Shown here in pieces: positions 1 through 8,187 of a stretch of 64,000 nucleotides of DNA. The stretch's first letter is position 1. Every line of letters begins with the position of its first letter. Origin of the DNA: Pontibacter roseus DSM 17521 (GTDB taxonomy: Bacteria; Bacteroidota; Bacteroidia; Cytophagales; Hymenobacteraceae); NCBI RefSeq assembly GCF_000373265.1, contig NZ_KB890769.1, forward strand, positions 1 to 64,000, read 5' to 3'. The position numbers were made by a program, and so were the translations under genes. A model generated the notes under the pieces. That model ran no database searches. It saw nothing but the letters and a program-made list of their open reading frames with translations, and was not told where the DNA came from.

Positions 1-17
1 TTCTATCTCACAGTCTC

Positions 18-26
18 TCAAAGAAC
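18..26 (-). promoter_or_regulatory. boxA-like antitermination site of an rRNA leader
   Basis: Read on the minus strand the bases are GTTCTTTGA, which resembles the boxA element found in the leader of bacterial rRNA operons, where it loads the Nus antitermination complex. It lies about 115 bases downstream of the nearest of the six minus-strand promoters at 141-744. Position and orientation fit a 16S gene starting left of the window. The rRNA gene itself is not visible, so this is an inference from context. Confidence 0.5.
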
Positions 27-140
27 TTTCCGGAAGACTACTTCTCCCAGTTGCGCCCTGCTCTTCTGCAGGGCCGGCCCGCAGGCCACTCACTCGTGTT
101 GTCGTTGTCTCCGAACCGGGCTGCCCTCGTTTGCGGAGTG

Positions 141-170
141 CAAAGGTAGGAAACATTTTCCTCTTTGCAA
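141..170 (-). promoter_or_regulatory. rRNA-type promoter P1 (window-edge proximal)
   Basis: On the minus strand the -7 element TACCTTTG occupies 148-141 and a TTG core of the -33 element occupies 170-168, with 19 bases between them. This is the Bacteroidota housekeeping promoter pattern. A long T tract on the plus strand (A tract on the minus strand) just upstream, near 183-190, looks like an UP element. It is the last promoter before the window edge. Confidence 0.8.
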
Positions 171-254
171 CAAAAACACTGACTTTTTTTTCTCTTTCTC
201 CCCGGCCCGTCTGGCTGGGAGGCCCCTTCGAAACCTTCGTTTCAGAGCGGGTTG

Positions 255-284
255 CAAAGGTAAGCAACCTTTTTGAACTTGCAA
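255..284 (-). promoter_or_regulatory. rRNA-type promoter P2
   Basis: The -7 element TACCTTTG is at 262-255 and TTG (part of TTTG at 285-282) at 284-282, with exactly 19 bases between. It lies 114 bp upstream of P1 in the same orientation, with an A-rich stretch upstream on the minus strand. Confidence 0.8.
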
Positions 285-367
285 ACAGCCAGGCGAAACT
301 TTTTTCTCTCTTTCCTTTTACCCTCTGCTGAGAGGTTGCTTGGAACGCCTCCTGCCGAAGCGGGCTG

Positions 368-397
368 CAAAGGTAGCAACCTTTTCCGTATCCGCAA
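368..397 (-). promoter_or_regulatory. rRNA-type promoter P3
   Basis: TACCTTTG at 375-368 and TTG at 397-395 on the minus strand, 19 bases apart, 113 bp from P2. The -33 region reads TTGCGGATA, nearly the same as in P5, and a T-rich plus-strand tract follows at about 411-422. Confidence 0.8.
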
Positions 398-486
398 CAC
401 CCAAGGGCGACTTTTTTTCTCTCTTCTTTCTCCGGTCGCCCCCTGTCAGGAAGAGGCCTTCGAACGCCTCCTGCTGAAGCGGGCTG

Positions 487-516
487 CAAAGGTAGGAAGA
501 AGTTTCGTTTCCGCAA
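487..516 (-). promoter_or_regulatory. rRNA-type promoter P4
   Basis: TACCTTTG at 494-487 and TTG at 516-514 on the minus strand, 19 bases apart, 119 bp from P3. The flanking sequence downstream of the -7 element closely matches that of P3, so the two units look like copies of one repeat. Confidence 0.8.
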
Positions 517-595
517 GCACCCGGCCAAAGTTTTTTCCCTCTTCTCGGCCGCTGTTCTGCCTCCGCCCCTCAGGCCCTTCCTGCCGAAGGGGACG

Positions 596-625
596 CAAAG
601 GTAAGCAGCTTTTCCGTATCCGCAA
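596..625 (-). promoter_or_regulatory. rRNA-type promoter P5
   Basis: TACCTTTG at 603-596 and TTG at 625-623 on the minus strand, 19 bases apart, 109 bp from P4. An A/T-rich stretch lies upstream at about 636-644. Confidence 0.8.
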
Positions 626-714
626 GCGGGGAGGGAAAAAATTTCCGCCTTCTTTCAGTCCCTTCTGTCGGCGGCCCCGCCGGCCGCCCGCCCCCCGCTC
701 TCGTGGAGGGAGTG

Positions 715-744
715 CAAAGGTAGGGAGCGTTCCCGGATTTGCAA
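715..744 (-). promoter_or_regulatory. rRNA-type promoter P6 (most distal)
   Basis: TACCTTTG at 722-715 and TTG at 744-742 on the minus strand, 19 bases apart, 119 bp from P5. No clear A/T tract lies upstream, so this distal copy may be weaker than the others. No further copy is seen beyond it. Confidence 0.75.
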
Positions 745-749
745 GCGCC

Positions 750-1200
750 CCGGGCGAACTCTCACCTTCCCCGAGGGGCGGTTCCCCTTAAGCCCCTCAG
801 CCGCTGCGGGATTCTTTCAAAAGAAAGTTTGGGGTTTCTATTAACCTACCCCTCCCCTACAGGAATTACTTACCTTTGCTCTTCAATCGAAATGCTTTTG
901 CAGCTCTTCACTGCATTTTTACTTGCGCTTACCTAATTTGTACAAGGAGACATTTATGATTATTGCCTGTGGATTTCCCCATACCCCATTAGCCTTTATA
1001 CTGCTACGCAAGAGATATAACTGCTTTAGCGCATTTAGAAGTTCCTGTTGATTAAATATTCTTCCAGATGTTTCTCCCATCTTGAGCAGGATGAAGGTCT
1101 AATTTAGAATTCTCTTTGATGATGCTATCTGATATTGTAATGGTATGATATTTCTCCTGCTATCGTCTCCCTTATGGTTTTCAGGTATAGCCTATATAAA
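750..1200. other. intergenic stretch with no convincing gene
   Basis: Between the promoter array and the DUF2480 terminator I see no conserved gene. A 31-codon frame at 956-1051 on the plus strand has a good AAGGAG upstream but no recognisable product. A lone TACCTTTG at 871-878 on the plus strand lacks a partner -33 element. Confidence 0.6.
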
Positions 1201-1236
1201 AGCAGAAGCCCCGCCTTATAGAACGGGGCTTCTGCT
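1201..1236 (-). terminator. terminator after the tsaB-DUF2480 operon
   Basis: A 13-bp perfect stem (1201-1213 with 1224-1236) and a 10-base loop lie 19 bases past the DUF2480 stop codon. On the minus strand a TTTATATA stretch follows. Confidence 0.8.
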
Positions 1237-1254
1237 TTTAGCTTTACTATTCGA

Positions 1255-1767
1255 TTAAATTGCTTTTGGTTTTTTATAGAGTGGTACGGTGCTGCAGGGC
1301 TCTCCATACATGAGGCTGCTGGTAACCGGTAATAGCTTACGCATGATTTCCACATAAGCGTAGGTCGGGACAGGTATGCTGCCGCAACCTTTCACTACTA
1401 CTTTGGCATCTCTATACTCCTCTGGGTCTATCTTGGAGATTGCCTCTTGCATGAGTGCCTGCTCCAATGCCTCCAGGTCCCCGAAAACATAGTAGTTGGC
1501 ATATGCCTGCAGCTTGGTTGCCAAAAGCATATAGGCCCAAGTCGGCACAATCGCATCAGCTGAGCAAAGTATAGCTATGTTTTTACCAGCGTATACAGAC
1601 CAGTCGTTGTCTTTTACAAAAGCCCTGAAGTCTTTTTCGCGCAGGATGAGCCCCATATAAAGGTTATCCTTTATATCATACACTACACGCTCGCCTGGGT
1701 GAAGCAGTTCTTCCAGGTTGAATGTTACCAGCGCGCTTTGTGCTACCTTATTTATTATCTCTGACAT
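1255..1767 (-). CDS. DUF2480 family protein
   Basis: A 170-residue soluble protein that I recognise as the Bacteroidota DUF2480 family, whose members have about this length and begin with the same pattern (EIINKVAQSALVTFNLEEL here). The function is unknown. It has no signal peptide and no membrane segment. A conserved-looking glycine/cysteine motif (VKGCGSIPVP) lies near residue 125, and an aromatic-rich stretch lies near 85-95. It begins 8 bases after tsaB on the same strand, so the two are almost certainly co-transcribed from the promoter at 2499-2529. The neighbour makes a tRNA modification, but nothing in this sequence ties it to that pathway. Confidence 0.85.
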   Translation of the reverse strand: MSEIINKVAQSALVTFNLEELLHPGERVVYDIKDNLYMGLILREKDFRAFVKDNDWSVYAGKNIAILCSADAIVPTWAYMLLATKLQAYANYYVFGDLEALEQALMQEAISKIDPEEYRDAKVVVKGCGSIPVPTYAYVEIMRKLLPVTSSLMYGEPCSTVPLYKKPKAI

Positions 1768-1775
1768 CGTGTTGA

Positions 1776-2474
1776 CTATTTAATAATGTTCTTACTCGCA
1801 CTTGTTATATAAACATCCTTTAGGTAGAAGGGTTCATAATAGGCCACGTCTTCAAAGGCCTGTTGCTCATACTTAGCTAGGGCAAGTTGGCCTATCGGTT
1901 TTGCCGAGAGCTGTATCCCCTCTATGAACAACGCATTCTTATTTTCACCGACCAAATTCTTGAACTTAGCTGCCCCACTCCCAAAGAAGACAATCCGATG
2001 TTCTTCCAGCTGCTTCTTGAATGTATCTTCATCCAGAATGACAGGCGCTATGGGCAGTTGCTCTTCTAGGCTAGCATTCAACAGGCAGGTATAGACTTCC
2101 ATACGCCGGGCATCGAGCATCGGGCAAAACAGATACTCTTCCGCATTTGGTACATGCTGTACTGCTTGCAAGGCCAGTCCATACAAGGTTGACACTTCCA
2201 GCAGCGGGATGTCGAGGGAGTAGCAAAGGCCTTTGGCGGTTGAGCTTCCTATCCGCAAACCGGTATAGGAACCCGGGCCGCCCGATACGGCCACTGCGCT
2301 CAGCTGCCTCAGCTCCACCCCACAATTCTCCAATAACTGGGAAATCATAACGGTGATGTGGGAGGAGTGTGATTTCTCAATTTGCAACTCTGAAGCTCCC
2401 AGCAAATCGGCTCCCTTGAACAAGGCGACGGAACAGACAGTGGAAGAGGTTTCGAGCGCGAGCAGAAAGGACAT
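1776..2474 (-). CDS. tsaB: tRNA threonylcarbamoyladenosine biosynthesis protein TsaB
   Basis: TsaB is the inactive partner of the TsaD glycoprotease-like protein. With TsaC, TsaD and TsaE it makes N6-threonylcarbamoyladenosine at position 37 of ANN-decoding tRNAs, in the cytoplasm. The 232-residue protein has the ASKHA-fold N-terminus (LALETSSTVCSVALF), the conserved HSSHITVMI segment near residue 36 and the GPGSYTGLRIG motif near 66, all typical of the family. The length is normal. It heads a two-gene operon with DUF2480. A promoter with both elements lies about 25-55 bases upstream of the ATG. Confidence 0.95.
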   Translation of the reverse strand: MSFLLALETSSTVCSVALFKGADLLGASELQIEKSHSSHITVMISQLLENCGVELRQLSAVAVSGGPGSYTGLRIGSSTAKGLCYSLDIPLLEVSTLYGLALQAVQHVPNAEEYLFCPMLDARRMEVYTCLLNASLEEQLPIAPVILDEDTFKKQLEEHRIVFFGSGAAKFKNLVGENKNALFIEGIQLSAKPIGQLALAKYEQQAFEDVAYYEPFYLKDVYITSASKNIIK

Positions 2475-2498
2475 GCGTTATTCTATATAATGTATCTA

Positions 2499-2529
2499 CA
2501 AAAGTACTGCACGAAAGGCAAGAAACAAA
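2499..2529 (-). promoter_or_regulatory. promoter of tsaB
   Basis: On the minus strand TTTG (2529-2526) and TACTTTTG (2506-2499) are 19 bases apart, a full match to the Bacteroidota consensus. The -7 box ends 25 bases before the tsaB start codon. Confidence 0.75.
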
Positions 2530-2560
2530 AAGCCAGCTTTATGCTATACCTACAAAGAAA

Positions 2561-2589
2561 GAGGGTGGCACCTTGGCAGCACCACCCTC
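2561..2589 (-). terminator. terminator after the S41 protease gene
   Basis: An 8-bp GC-rich stem (2561-2568 with 2582-2589) is followed on the minus strand by TTTCTTTG. It lies just past the protease stop and upstream of the tsaB promoter, so it separates the two operons. Confidence 0.65.
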
Positions 2590-2607
2590 TCGTCGGACTT
2601 ATGTCGT

Positions 2608-4257
2608 TTACTTCAGCTTCAGGTATGAGGCGTACTCCTGAGAGTCGGTTAGCACCCGTTTCGCCATCAGGATGTCCGGGTCATCATCAAACGAGGACTC
2701 GATGTAGCCTTTCTGCAGGTAATAGCGAGAGGCGATTTCGGCTTCCAGCATTTCCTGAATCTCGGTACGGAACCTGGTCAGGTCGTTAGCCTTGTTATGG
2801 GACACTTTCTTCCTGATGGTAGCCAGTTCTCCTTTTATATCATCCAGGTGCTTTCCTTCCTTCGCCTTCTCAGACAGTTCCTCTAACTCGCGCTCTACTT
2901 TGGTGGTATAGGATACATCCTTATCCTCCAGGTATGCTATGAACTTCTGATAATCTGCATCGGTCATTTTGAAGTCCTTGGCAGGTGCAATAGAGGGGTG
3001 CTCGGCTCTGTATTTGTTGGCGTACTCGAAGAAGTAACCTTTAGAGGCGATGGCCCTTGCGATATCAGAGAAAGTTGTGCGCTCCACCTCCACGTCCGGG
3101 CTCACCCCGCCGCCATCGTACACCACGCGGCCGGTGGCTGTTTTGAAAGCAACGCGAAGCGAATCTGGAATCTTGCCTACGCTACCGTCTTCGTTGCGGT
3201 GGGTATAGTCGATGGCCTGTATGCTGCGGCCACTTGGGATGTAGTACTTGGCTGTCGTCACTTTCAATTGGGAGTTATAGGATAGCGGACGGGTAGCCTG
3301 CACCAACCCTTTCCCGAAGGTGCGCTCTCCCACCAGCACGGCCCGGTCATAGTCCTGCATCACGCCGGCTACGATTTCAGAAGCCGAGGCACTGCGGGAA
3401 CTGGTCAGGATAACGAGCGGAATCTCCTTGTCAAGCGGTTCGTCCAAGGCCTTGTATGTCTTGTTCCACTCCTTCACTTTGCCTTTGGTGCTCACAATGT
3501 CTTTTCCTTTGTCAACAAACAGGTTGGAGATGTTCACTGCCTCGTGCAACAGACCACCCGGGTTGTCGCGCAGGTCGAAGATGATTTTCTTCGCTCCCTG
3601 CTCCTTCAGCTTCTGAACGGCAGTGCGCACCTCTTTGGATGCGTCCACGGTGAAGCCTGAAAGCTGGAAGTAACCTATTTCCTTGTCCAGCATGCCGTAA
3701 TAGGGCACGTTGTCCACCATGATGTTGGCGCGGGTCAGTTCTACAGTGCGGGGTTTGGTCTGGCCGTAGCTGCGCACCTCCAGTTTGATGGTAGAGTTCG
3801 CCTGGCCTTTGAGCAGCTTGCTTACTTCAGATGTAGTCTTGTTGGAAACATTCACGCCGTCAATCTTCACAATCTCGTCGCCTATCACCAGACCAGCCTT
3901 GTGGGCGGGCGAGTTCTCATACGGCATCTGCACCATGACTTTGCCGTTGCGGCTGCCAATGAGCGCACCTATACCGCCATACTGACCAGTGGTCATGGTA
4001 CGGAAATCCTCGATATCGTCCTCAGGAATGTAGTTCGTGTACGGGTCAAGCGACTTGAGCATCGCATCTATACCTGTGCGCACCAGTTTGGCAGGCGGCA
4101 CTTCGTCCACGTAGTAGGTGTTTACCTCTTTGAAAAGGGTGGCAAAAACATCTAGGTTTTTGGCAATCTCGAAATAGCGCTCAGATTCTGATTTAAAAGA
4201 AACCAGTGTGAGCGCAAGGCAGCCTATGACAAGGCCGGCTATAGACTTTTTGTACAT
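2608..4257 (-). CDS. S41 family carboxy-terminal processing peptidase
   Basis: A serine-lysine protease of the Prc/CtpA type, which trims or degrades periplasmic proteins from their C-termini. The 549-residue protein starts with a hydrophobic export segment (residues 5-20). A PDZ domain follows at roughly 90-165, with the GIGALIGS and GLVIGDEIVKIDG motifs. The catalytic core comes next (FDLRDNPGGLL near 228; SRSASASE with the likely nucleophile Ser291; TFGKG with Lys316, 25 residues later as expected). The C-terminal 150 residues are helical and charged. It is the last gene of rpmH-rnpA-S41, 29 bases after rnpA. No lipobox cysteine is seen, so it is probably anchored by the N-terminal helix or released to the periplasm. 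Confidence 0.93.
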   Translation of the reverse strand: MYKKSIAGLVIGCLALTLVSFKSESERYFEIAKNLDVFATLFKEVNTYYVDEVPPAKLVRTGIDAMLKSLDPYTNYIPEDDIEDFRTMTTGQYGGIGALIGSRNGKVMVQMPYENSPAHKAGLVIGDEIVKIDGVNVSNKTTSEVSKLLKGQANSTIKLEVRSYGQTKPRTVELTRANIMVDNVPYYGMLDKEIGYFQLSGFTVDASKEVRTAVQKLKEQGAKKIIFDLRDNPGGLLHEAVNISNLFVDKGKDIVSTKGKVKEWNKTYKALDEPLDKEIPLVILTSSRSASASEIVAGVMQDYDRAVLVGERTFGKGLVQATRPLSYNSQLKVTTAKYYIPSGRSIQAIDYTHRNEDGSVGKIPDSLRVAFKTATGRVVYDGGGVSPDVEVERTTFSDIARAIASKGYFFEYANKYRAEHPSIAPAKDFKMTDADYQKFIAYLEDKDVSYTTKVERELEELSEKAKEGKHLDDIKGELATIRKKVSHNKANDLTRFRTEIQEMLEAEIASRYYLQKGYIESSFDDDPDILMAKRVLTDSQEYASYLKLK

Positions 4258-4286
4258 ACTATTTCAGGTTTGAGGACGAGGTAAGA

Positions 4287-4679
4287 CTACTTAATCAAAC
4301 AACGTTCCAAACCGGAAATTAGTTTTTTTTGGATTGTATCAAAGGATTTTTTTTCCTTGCCTATATAAATGATGGCAAGGAGGCGGGGAGCCTGCTCCTG
4401 GTGTTGGGATAGAATGTGCCTGTTGAGGCGGTAAGCCTCACGCACTTGGCGCTTCAGGCGGTTGCGGTCGACGGCGCGTTTGAAGTTGCGCTTCGACACG
4501 GATATAACCAACTGCGTTTTCTCGGATAGAAGGTCTTCAGGAGAGTAATGTACAAACCTGAGGGGATACAAATTAAAAGAAGAACCCTTGCTAAACAGCA
4601 GCGAGATAAGCCGCTTACTGCACAAGCGTTCTTCTTTCGAAAATGTATAGGAATTCGGTTGCTCTGCCTGCTCAGTCAT
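4287..4679 (-). CDS. rnpA: ribonuclease P protein component
   Basis: The protein subunit of RNase P, which helps the catalytic RNA remove 5' leaders from precursor tRNAs. The 130-residue product has the usual N-terminal segment (KEERLCSKRLISLLFSKG) and the diagnostic RNR helix RNRLKRQVREAYRL at about residues 76-89. It follows rpmH, the classic bacterial arrangement, with 54 bases between the genes. Start: the ATG at 4679 gives a normal family length, with about 15 extra N-terminal residues before the conserved part; a later start is possible but less likely. Confidence 0.95.
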   Translation of the reverse strand: MTEQAEQPNSYTFSKEERLCSKRLISLLFSKGSSFNLYPLRFVHYSPEDLLSEKTQLVISVSKRNFKRAVDRNRLKRQVREAYRLNRHILSQHQEQAPRLLAIIYIGKEKKSFDTIQKKLISGLERCLIK

Positions 4680-4733
4680 GTGCTGGATCCATTCAATTGA
4701 GCGGCTCCGGGCTGGGCAAAGCGCAAGCCGAAA

Positions 4734-4892
4734 TTAAGCCTTGTGTCTTCTTTCGTCAGAAACGGAAAGTTTCTTTCTGCCTTTCGCTCTTCTGCTAGCG
4801 AGCACTCTTCTACCGTTAGCGGTTTCCATTCTAGATCTGAAACCGTGCTTATTTCTTCTTTTTCTCTGAGAAGGCTGGAATGTTCTTTTCAT
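4734..4892 (-). CDS. rpmH: 50S ribosomal protein L34
   Basis: A 52-residue, arginine/lysine-rich protein of the large ribosomal subunit. It begins [18 protein letters not shown] and carries the family hallmarks [19 protein letters not shown]. Length and sequence match bL34 of Bacteroidota. It is the first gene of the rpmH-rnpA-protease run, and a promoter with both elements lies immediately upstream at 4921-4951. Confidence 0.97.
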   Translation of the reverse strand: MKRTFQPSQRKRRNKHGFRSRMETANGRRVLASRRAKGRKKLSVSDERRHKA

Positions 4893-4920
4893 CGTCTGCC
4901 AATGGTTTTATTATGGCCTG

Positions 4921-4951
4921 CAAAATTAGGGAAGCTTTTCTAAATTAGCAA
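4921..4951 (-). promoter_or_regulatory. promoter of rpmH-rnpA
   Basis: On the minus strand TTG (4951-4949) and TAATTTTG (4928-4921) are 20 bases apart. The -7 box ends 28 bases before the rpmH start codon. Confidence 0.7.
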
Positions 4952-5068
4952 TCCATCTTCTATAATATTTGTAAAAATACACCAATTTACGCTCCGGCAG
5001 CGTCAAAATCGGCTATAACTGTTCACCTGAAGGCTCTCTTCGTATGAAGCGAGTAAAAAACTTATCCC

Positions 5069-6793
5069 ATGATTCGGCACCACATCAGCTTTTCCAACCC
5101 GCTCACGCACTTTCTGGACATTACTCTATCCATACCTGGCAAGACACAGCAGGAGCTATACCTGCAACTCCCGGCCTGGCGCCCCGGCCGCTACGAACTC
5201 CAGCACTTTGCCCAAAAGTTGCGCGGTGTTACGGCCAGCGCCAATGGCCACGCTATACCTGTCCGGAAGGTGACTAAGGACAAGTGGCTAGTGGAGGCAG
5301 GCGGAGCTGAGACAGTGGAAATCAGGTATAGCTTTTATGCCCGGCAGATGGACGGGGGCGGCTCCTGGCTGGACGAGGAGCAGCTATACCTGAACGGCAT
5401 CAACTGCCTGATGGCGGTGGAGGGACGCGAGCAGGAGCCCCAGCTACTCCAACTCCACTTGCCAGACGACTGGCAGATTGCCTGCGGACTGAAGGAGACG
5501 GAGCGCCATACCCTGCAGGCCACCAACTACGACCAACTGGTAGATAGCCCCCTCATCGCCAGCGCCACCTTGCAGCAGGAAACCTATACGGTAGCAGGTA
5601 TACCCTTCCATATCTGGATACAGGGCGACTGCCGCCCGGACTGGGAAAGGATTAAAAAGGATTTCGAGGCTTTCACCCAAGAGCAATTGGAGGTGTTCGG
5701 TGATTTCCCTGTAGCTGATTACCACTACCTGAACGAAATCCTGCCTTACCGCTTCTACCATGGCGTTGAGCATAGCAACTCTACCGTCATCACGCTGGGC
5801 CAGGGCGAACTGCTGATGACGCCGGCGCTGTACAAGGAGTTTCTGGGCGTAAGCTCACACGAGCTGTTCCATACCTGGAACGTGAAACAGATACGGCCGA
5901 AGGAAATGCTGCCCTACGACTTCACTGGTGAGAACTACTTCCGGACGGGCTATGTAGCCGAAGGCGTCACCACCTACTACGGCGACTACATGCTAGCCCG
6001 CTCCGGCGTGTTCTCGGCCACACAGTATTTCGAGGAACTGAATACCACCCTGCAACGCTACTTCGCTGATTATGGCCACCACCACCTCTCCGTAGCCGAC
6101 TCCTCTTTCGACCTGTGGCTGGATGGTTATAAACCCGGCATACCTGACCGAAAGGTGTCTATCTACATCCAAGGAGCTCTGACCGCCCTGCTGCTTGACC
6201 TGCAACTGCGGCAAGCCACTAGCAATGCAGCTAGCCTGGATACCGTGATGCGGCACCTGTGGGAAGAGTATGGGAAACGCGCCAATGGGTATAGCGAGGA
6301 AGATTATGAAAACTTGGTGCTGCGTATCGGTGGAGAGGATTTTCGGTCGTATTTCGAGCAATACATTTATGGGACTTCGCCTATAGAACAAGCCTTGGAT
6401 GAAGCGCTCCACTACATAGGCTGCACGCTGCAGGCAGAGGAGAACCCGCTGCTGTACGAGCGGCTGTTCGGCTTCAAGGTTGTTGCAGATAACCAACTCA
6501 CGAAGGTGTCGGCTATAGCACCTGACTCGCCTGCCAGTACTGTACTGAGCGTGGACGATGAATTGGTAGCCGTGAACGGACGAAAACTGGAGCAGAACCT
6601 GCAGCCGCTGCTAGCGGACCTATACCTGGGCCAAACTATGGAGCTGACTTTGTTCCGCAACAAGCAGCTGCGCCAAGTAAAACTGCAGCCTGGTCAGCAG
6701 ACTTTCTATACCAGGTATACCGTAGCCAAACGTGCGGACGCCACTACTGAAGAGAAGCAGAACTTCCAGCTTTGGCTGAAGCAGGAGTTTTAG
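5069..6793 (+). CDS. M61 family metallopeptidase (glycyl aminopeptidase-like) with PDZ domain
   Basis: A 574-residue zinc peptidase of family M61. The zinc site HELFH is at residues 264-268, inside SSHELFHTWNVKQIRP, and the third ligand is probably Glu298 in AEGVTTYYGDY. The N-terminal 160 residues form the beta-rich domain normal for the family, and a PDZ domain occupies about 470-550. No signal peptide is visible, so it may act in the cytoplasm, although many relatives are exported. The ATG at 5069 is chosen because the family starts with such a RHHISFSNPLTHF segment. It converges on the flavoprotein gene with only 4 bases between stop codons and no hairpin between them. Confidence 0.92.
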   Translation: MIRHHISFSNPLTHFLDITLSIPGKTQQELYLQLPAWRPGRYELQHFAQKLRGVTASANGHAIPVRKVTKDKWLVEAGGAETVEIRYSFYARQMDGGGSWLDEEQLYLNGINCLMAVEGREQEPQLLQLHLPDDWQIACGLKETERHTLQATNYDQLVDSPLIASATLQQETYTVAGIPFHIWIQGDCRPDWERIKKDFEAFTQEQLEVFGDFPVADYHYLNEILPYRFYHGVEHSNSTVITLGQGELLMTPALYKEFLGVSSHELFHTWNVKQIRPKEMLPYDFTGENYFRTGYVAEGVTTYYGDYMLARSGVFSATQYFEELNTTLQRYFADYGHHHLSVADSSFDLWLDGYKPGIPDRKVSIYIQGALTALLLDLQLRQATSNAASLDTVMRHLWEEYGKRANGYSEEDYENLVLRIGGEDFRSYFEQYIYGTSPIEQALDEALHYIGCTLQAEENPLLYERLFGFKVVADNQLTKVSAIAPDSPASTVLSVDDELVAVNGRKLEQNLQPLLADLYLGQTMELTLFRNKQLRQVKLQPGQQTFYTRYTVAKRADATTEEKQNFQLWLKQEF

Positions 6794-6797
6794 TAGG

Positions 6798-8033
6798 TTA
6801 GTTGAAAAGCAGCCTCAGGTAGAAGGATGGCTGCTTTAGTCGCTCCCGCAAATCCAAATCGGTGAACATGCAGGAGATGGTCTCGGCCAGCGCCTGGTTC
6901 TTGGATGCTTTGCTGGCCACCTGGTTGAACAGCCACGGGTAGTTGAGCAGGCGCTGCATGCGGCGACTTAGCTTGAGCTCTTTCCAGAGGCGGTTATACA
7001 CCGCTTTGTCATAGCCTTGGATGAAATCAGCAGAGAAGTCCTGCTGCTGCAGGCACAGCTCGGCTTGTGTGGCTGCCCAGCGGCCGCTAATCATGGCATT
7101 GCTGATGCCTTCGCCGGTGAACGGGTCGATGAGCGAAGCCGCATCGCCTACCAGCATGTAGTTGTCCCCTGAAATCACCCGCTTCCTGGAGCCCAGCGGT
7201 AGACCATATCCTTTGATGTCGCCTACTAGCTCTGCTCCAGCGAAGCGCTGCTGGAACTCGGGGTGCGTGGCGATGATGCGCAGCATCTCTTTCTTCAGAT
7301 TCACTTTTTTCTGGCTCACCGTCTCGCTCAGCATACCCACCCCCACATTGGCGTAGCCACCCGGAAGAGGGAAAATCCAGAAGTAGCCTGGCAGGAAATC
7401 TTTGAGAAAATGGAGCTCGATGAAGTTGTCTTTGTCCAGCCCCTGCACGCCTTTGTAATAGGCGCGCAATCCGGCGCAGTAGTGCTCCGGCTCCTGCTTT
7501 ATACCGGCCTGCTGCCTGGCGAAGGACGAATGCGCTCCATTGGCCGCAATCAACAGACGCGTTGTTAATTGGAGGCTTCCACTTTTGTCTGTCAGCAGGT
7601 ACCCTCCCTCTGCCTTCTCGACAGAGGCGACGTCTATACCTTCCAGCAAGGTGATTTCAGGGCGCTTCTTCGCCTCCTCCACCAGGAAATTATCGAAATC
7701 GACTCTTTTGGAGATGTAGCCGGATGGCACGTCCTGCTCCGGGTTGTAATTGTACTTGAAAGGAACGCTCAGCTTATACCCGGCCGGAGAGACGAAATGG
7801 ATGCCCCAGGAAGGCAGCTGTGACTCCTGTTGGCTTAGCACAGCGGGTAAATCCGGGCAGATGCGTTTGAGCTCGCTCACCACTTTGCCGCTGAGCGCAT
7901 CGCCGCATACCTTGTCCCTGGGGAAAACGGCTTTGTCTATCAGAACGGACGGGATGCCTTTGTTGGCTAGGTGCAGTGCTGCGGAAGCGCCTCCTGGTCC
8001 GGCGCCCAGTATACAAATGTCGTGGTGCTGCAT
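6798..8033 (-). CDS. geranylgeranyl reductase family FAD-dependent oxidoreductase
   Basis: A 411-residue flavoprotein of the geranylgeranyl-reductase / squalene-monooxygenase-like superfamily. The N-terminal dinucleotide-binding motif is GAGPGGASAA (residues 10-19), followed by DKAVFPRDKVCGDALSG. A second FAD contact, VGDAASLIDPFTGEGISNAM, lies near residue 290. Such enzymes reduce isoprenoid double bonds or act on other hydrophobic substrates; which substrate applies here cannot be told. There is no membrane segment. It stands alone, convergent with the M61 gene. In this group of bacteria relatives occur near carotenoid, menaquinone or flexirubin genes, but none of these is in view. Confidence 0.85.
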   Translation of the reverse strand: MQHHDICILGAGPGGASAALHLANKGIPSVLIDKAVFPRDKVCGDALSGKVVSELKRICPDLPAVLSQQESQLPSWGIHFVSPAGYKLSVPFKYNYNPEQDVPSGYISKRVDFDNFLVEEAKKRPEITLLEGIDVASVEKAEGGYLLTDKSGSLQLTTRLLIAANGAHSSFARQQAGIKQEPEHYCAGLRAYYKGVQGLDKDNFIELHFLKDFLPGYFWIFPLPGGYANVGVGMLSETVSQKKVNLKKEMLRIIATHPEFQQRFAGAELVGDIKGYGLPLGSRKRVISGDNYMLVGDAASLIDPFTGEGISNAMISGRWAATQAELCLQQQDFSADFIQGYDKAVYNRLWKELKLSRRMQRLLNYPWLFNQVASKASKNQALAETISCMFTDLDLRERLKQPSFYLRLLFN

Positions 8034-8122
8034 AGTGCTCTTCTAGTGAAGGGGGCTAAAAATAAGAAGCAATTTCCAGCCTGGCACCATGGCAGTCAAA
8101 AAAGCCAGCTATAAAACAAGAA

Positions 8123-8147
8123 GAGGAAGGCCTGTATGGCCTTCCTC
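8123..8147 (-). terminator. terminator after the small N/K-rich gene
   Basis: A 10-bp perfect stem (8123-8132 with 8138-8147) with loop TGTAT. On the minus strand it is followed by TCTTGTTTTA. Confidence 0.75.
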
Positions 8148-8187
8148 CCCTCTCAATTTTCATAGTCTTATTTTGGTCTCTCTAAAG

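Noticed and set aside
141-744. Regular repeats about 115 bp apart that might be a CRISPR array or a tandem satellite
   Set aside because: The units are only partly alike and the shared parts are promoter boxes; no short identical repeats with unique spacers are seen.
273-791. A 172-codon open frame over the promoter array
   Set aside because: It has a low-complexity Arg/Pro/Ser-rich translation, no homology that I recognise, and runs against six promoters.
871-878. TACCTTTG on the plus strand as a promoter for a rightward gene
   Set aside because: No -33 element at the right distance (the nearest TTTG is 39 bases away) and no clear gene follows.
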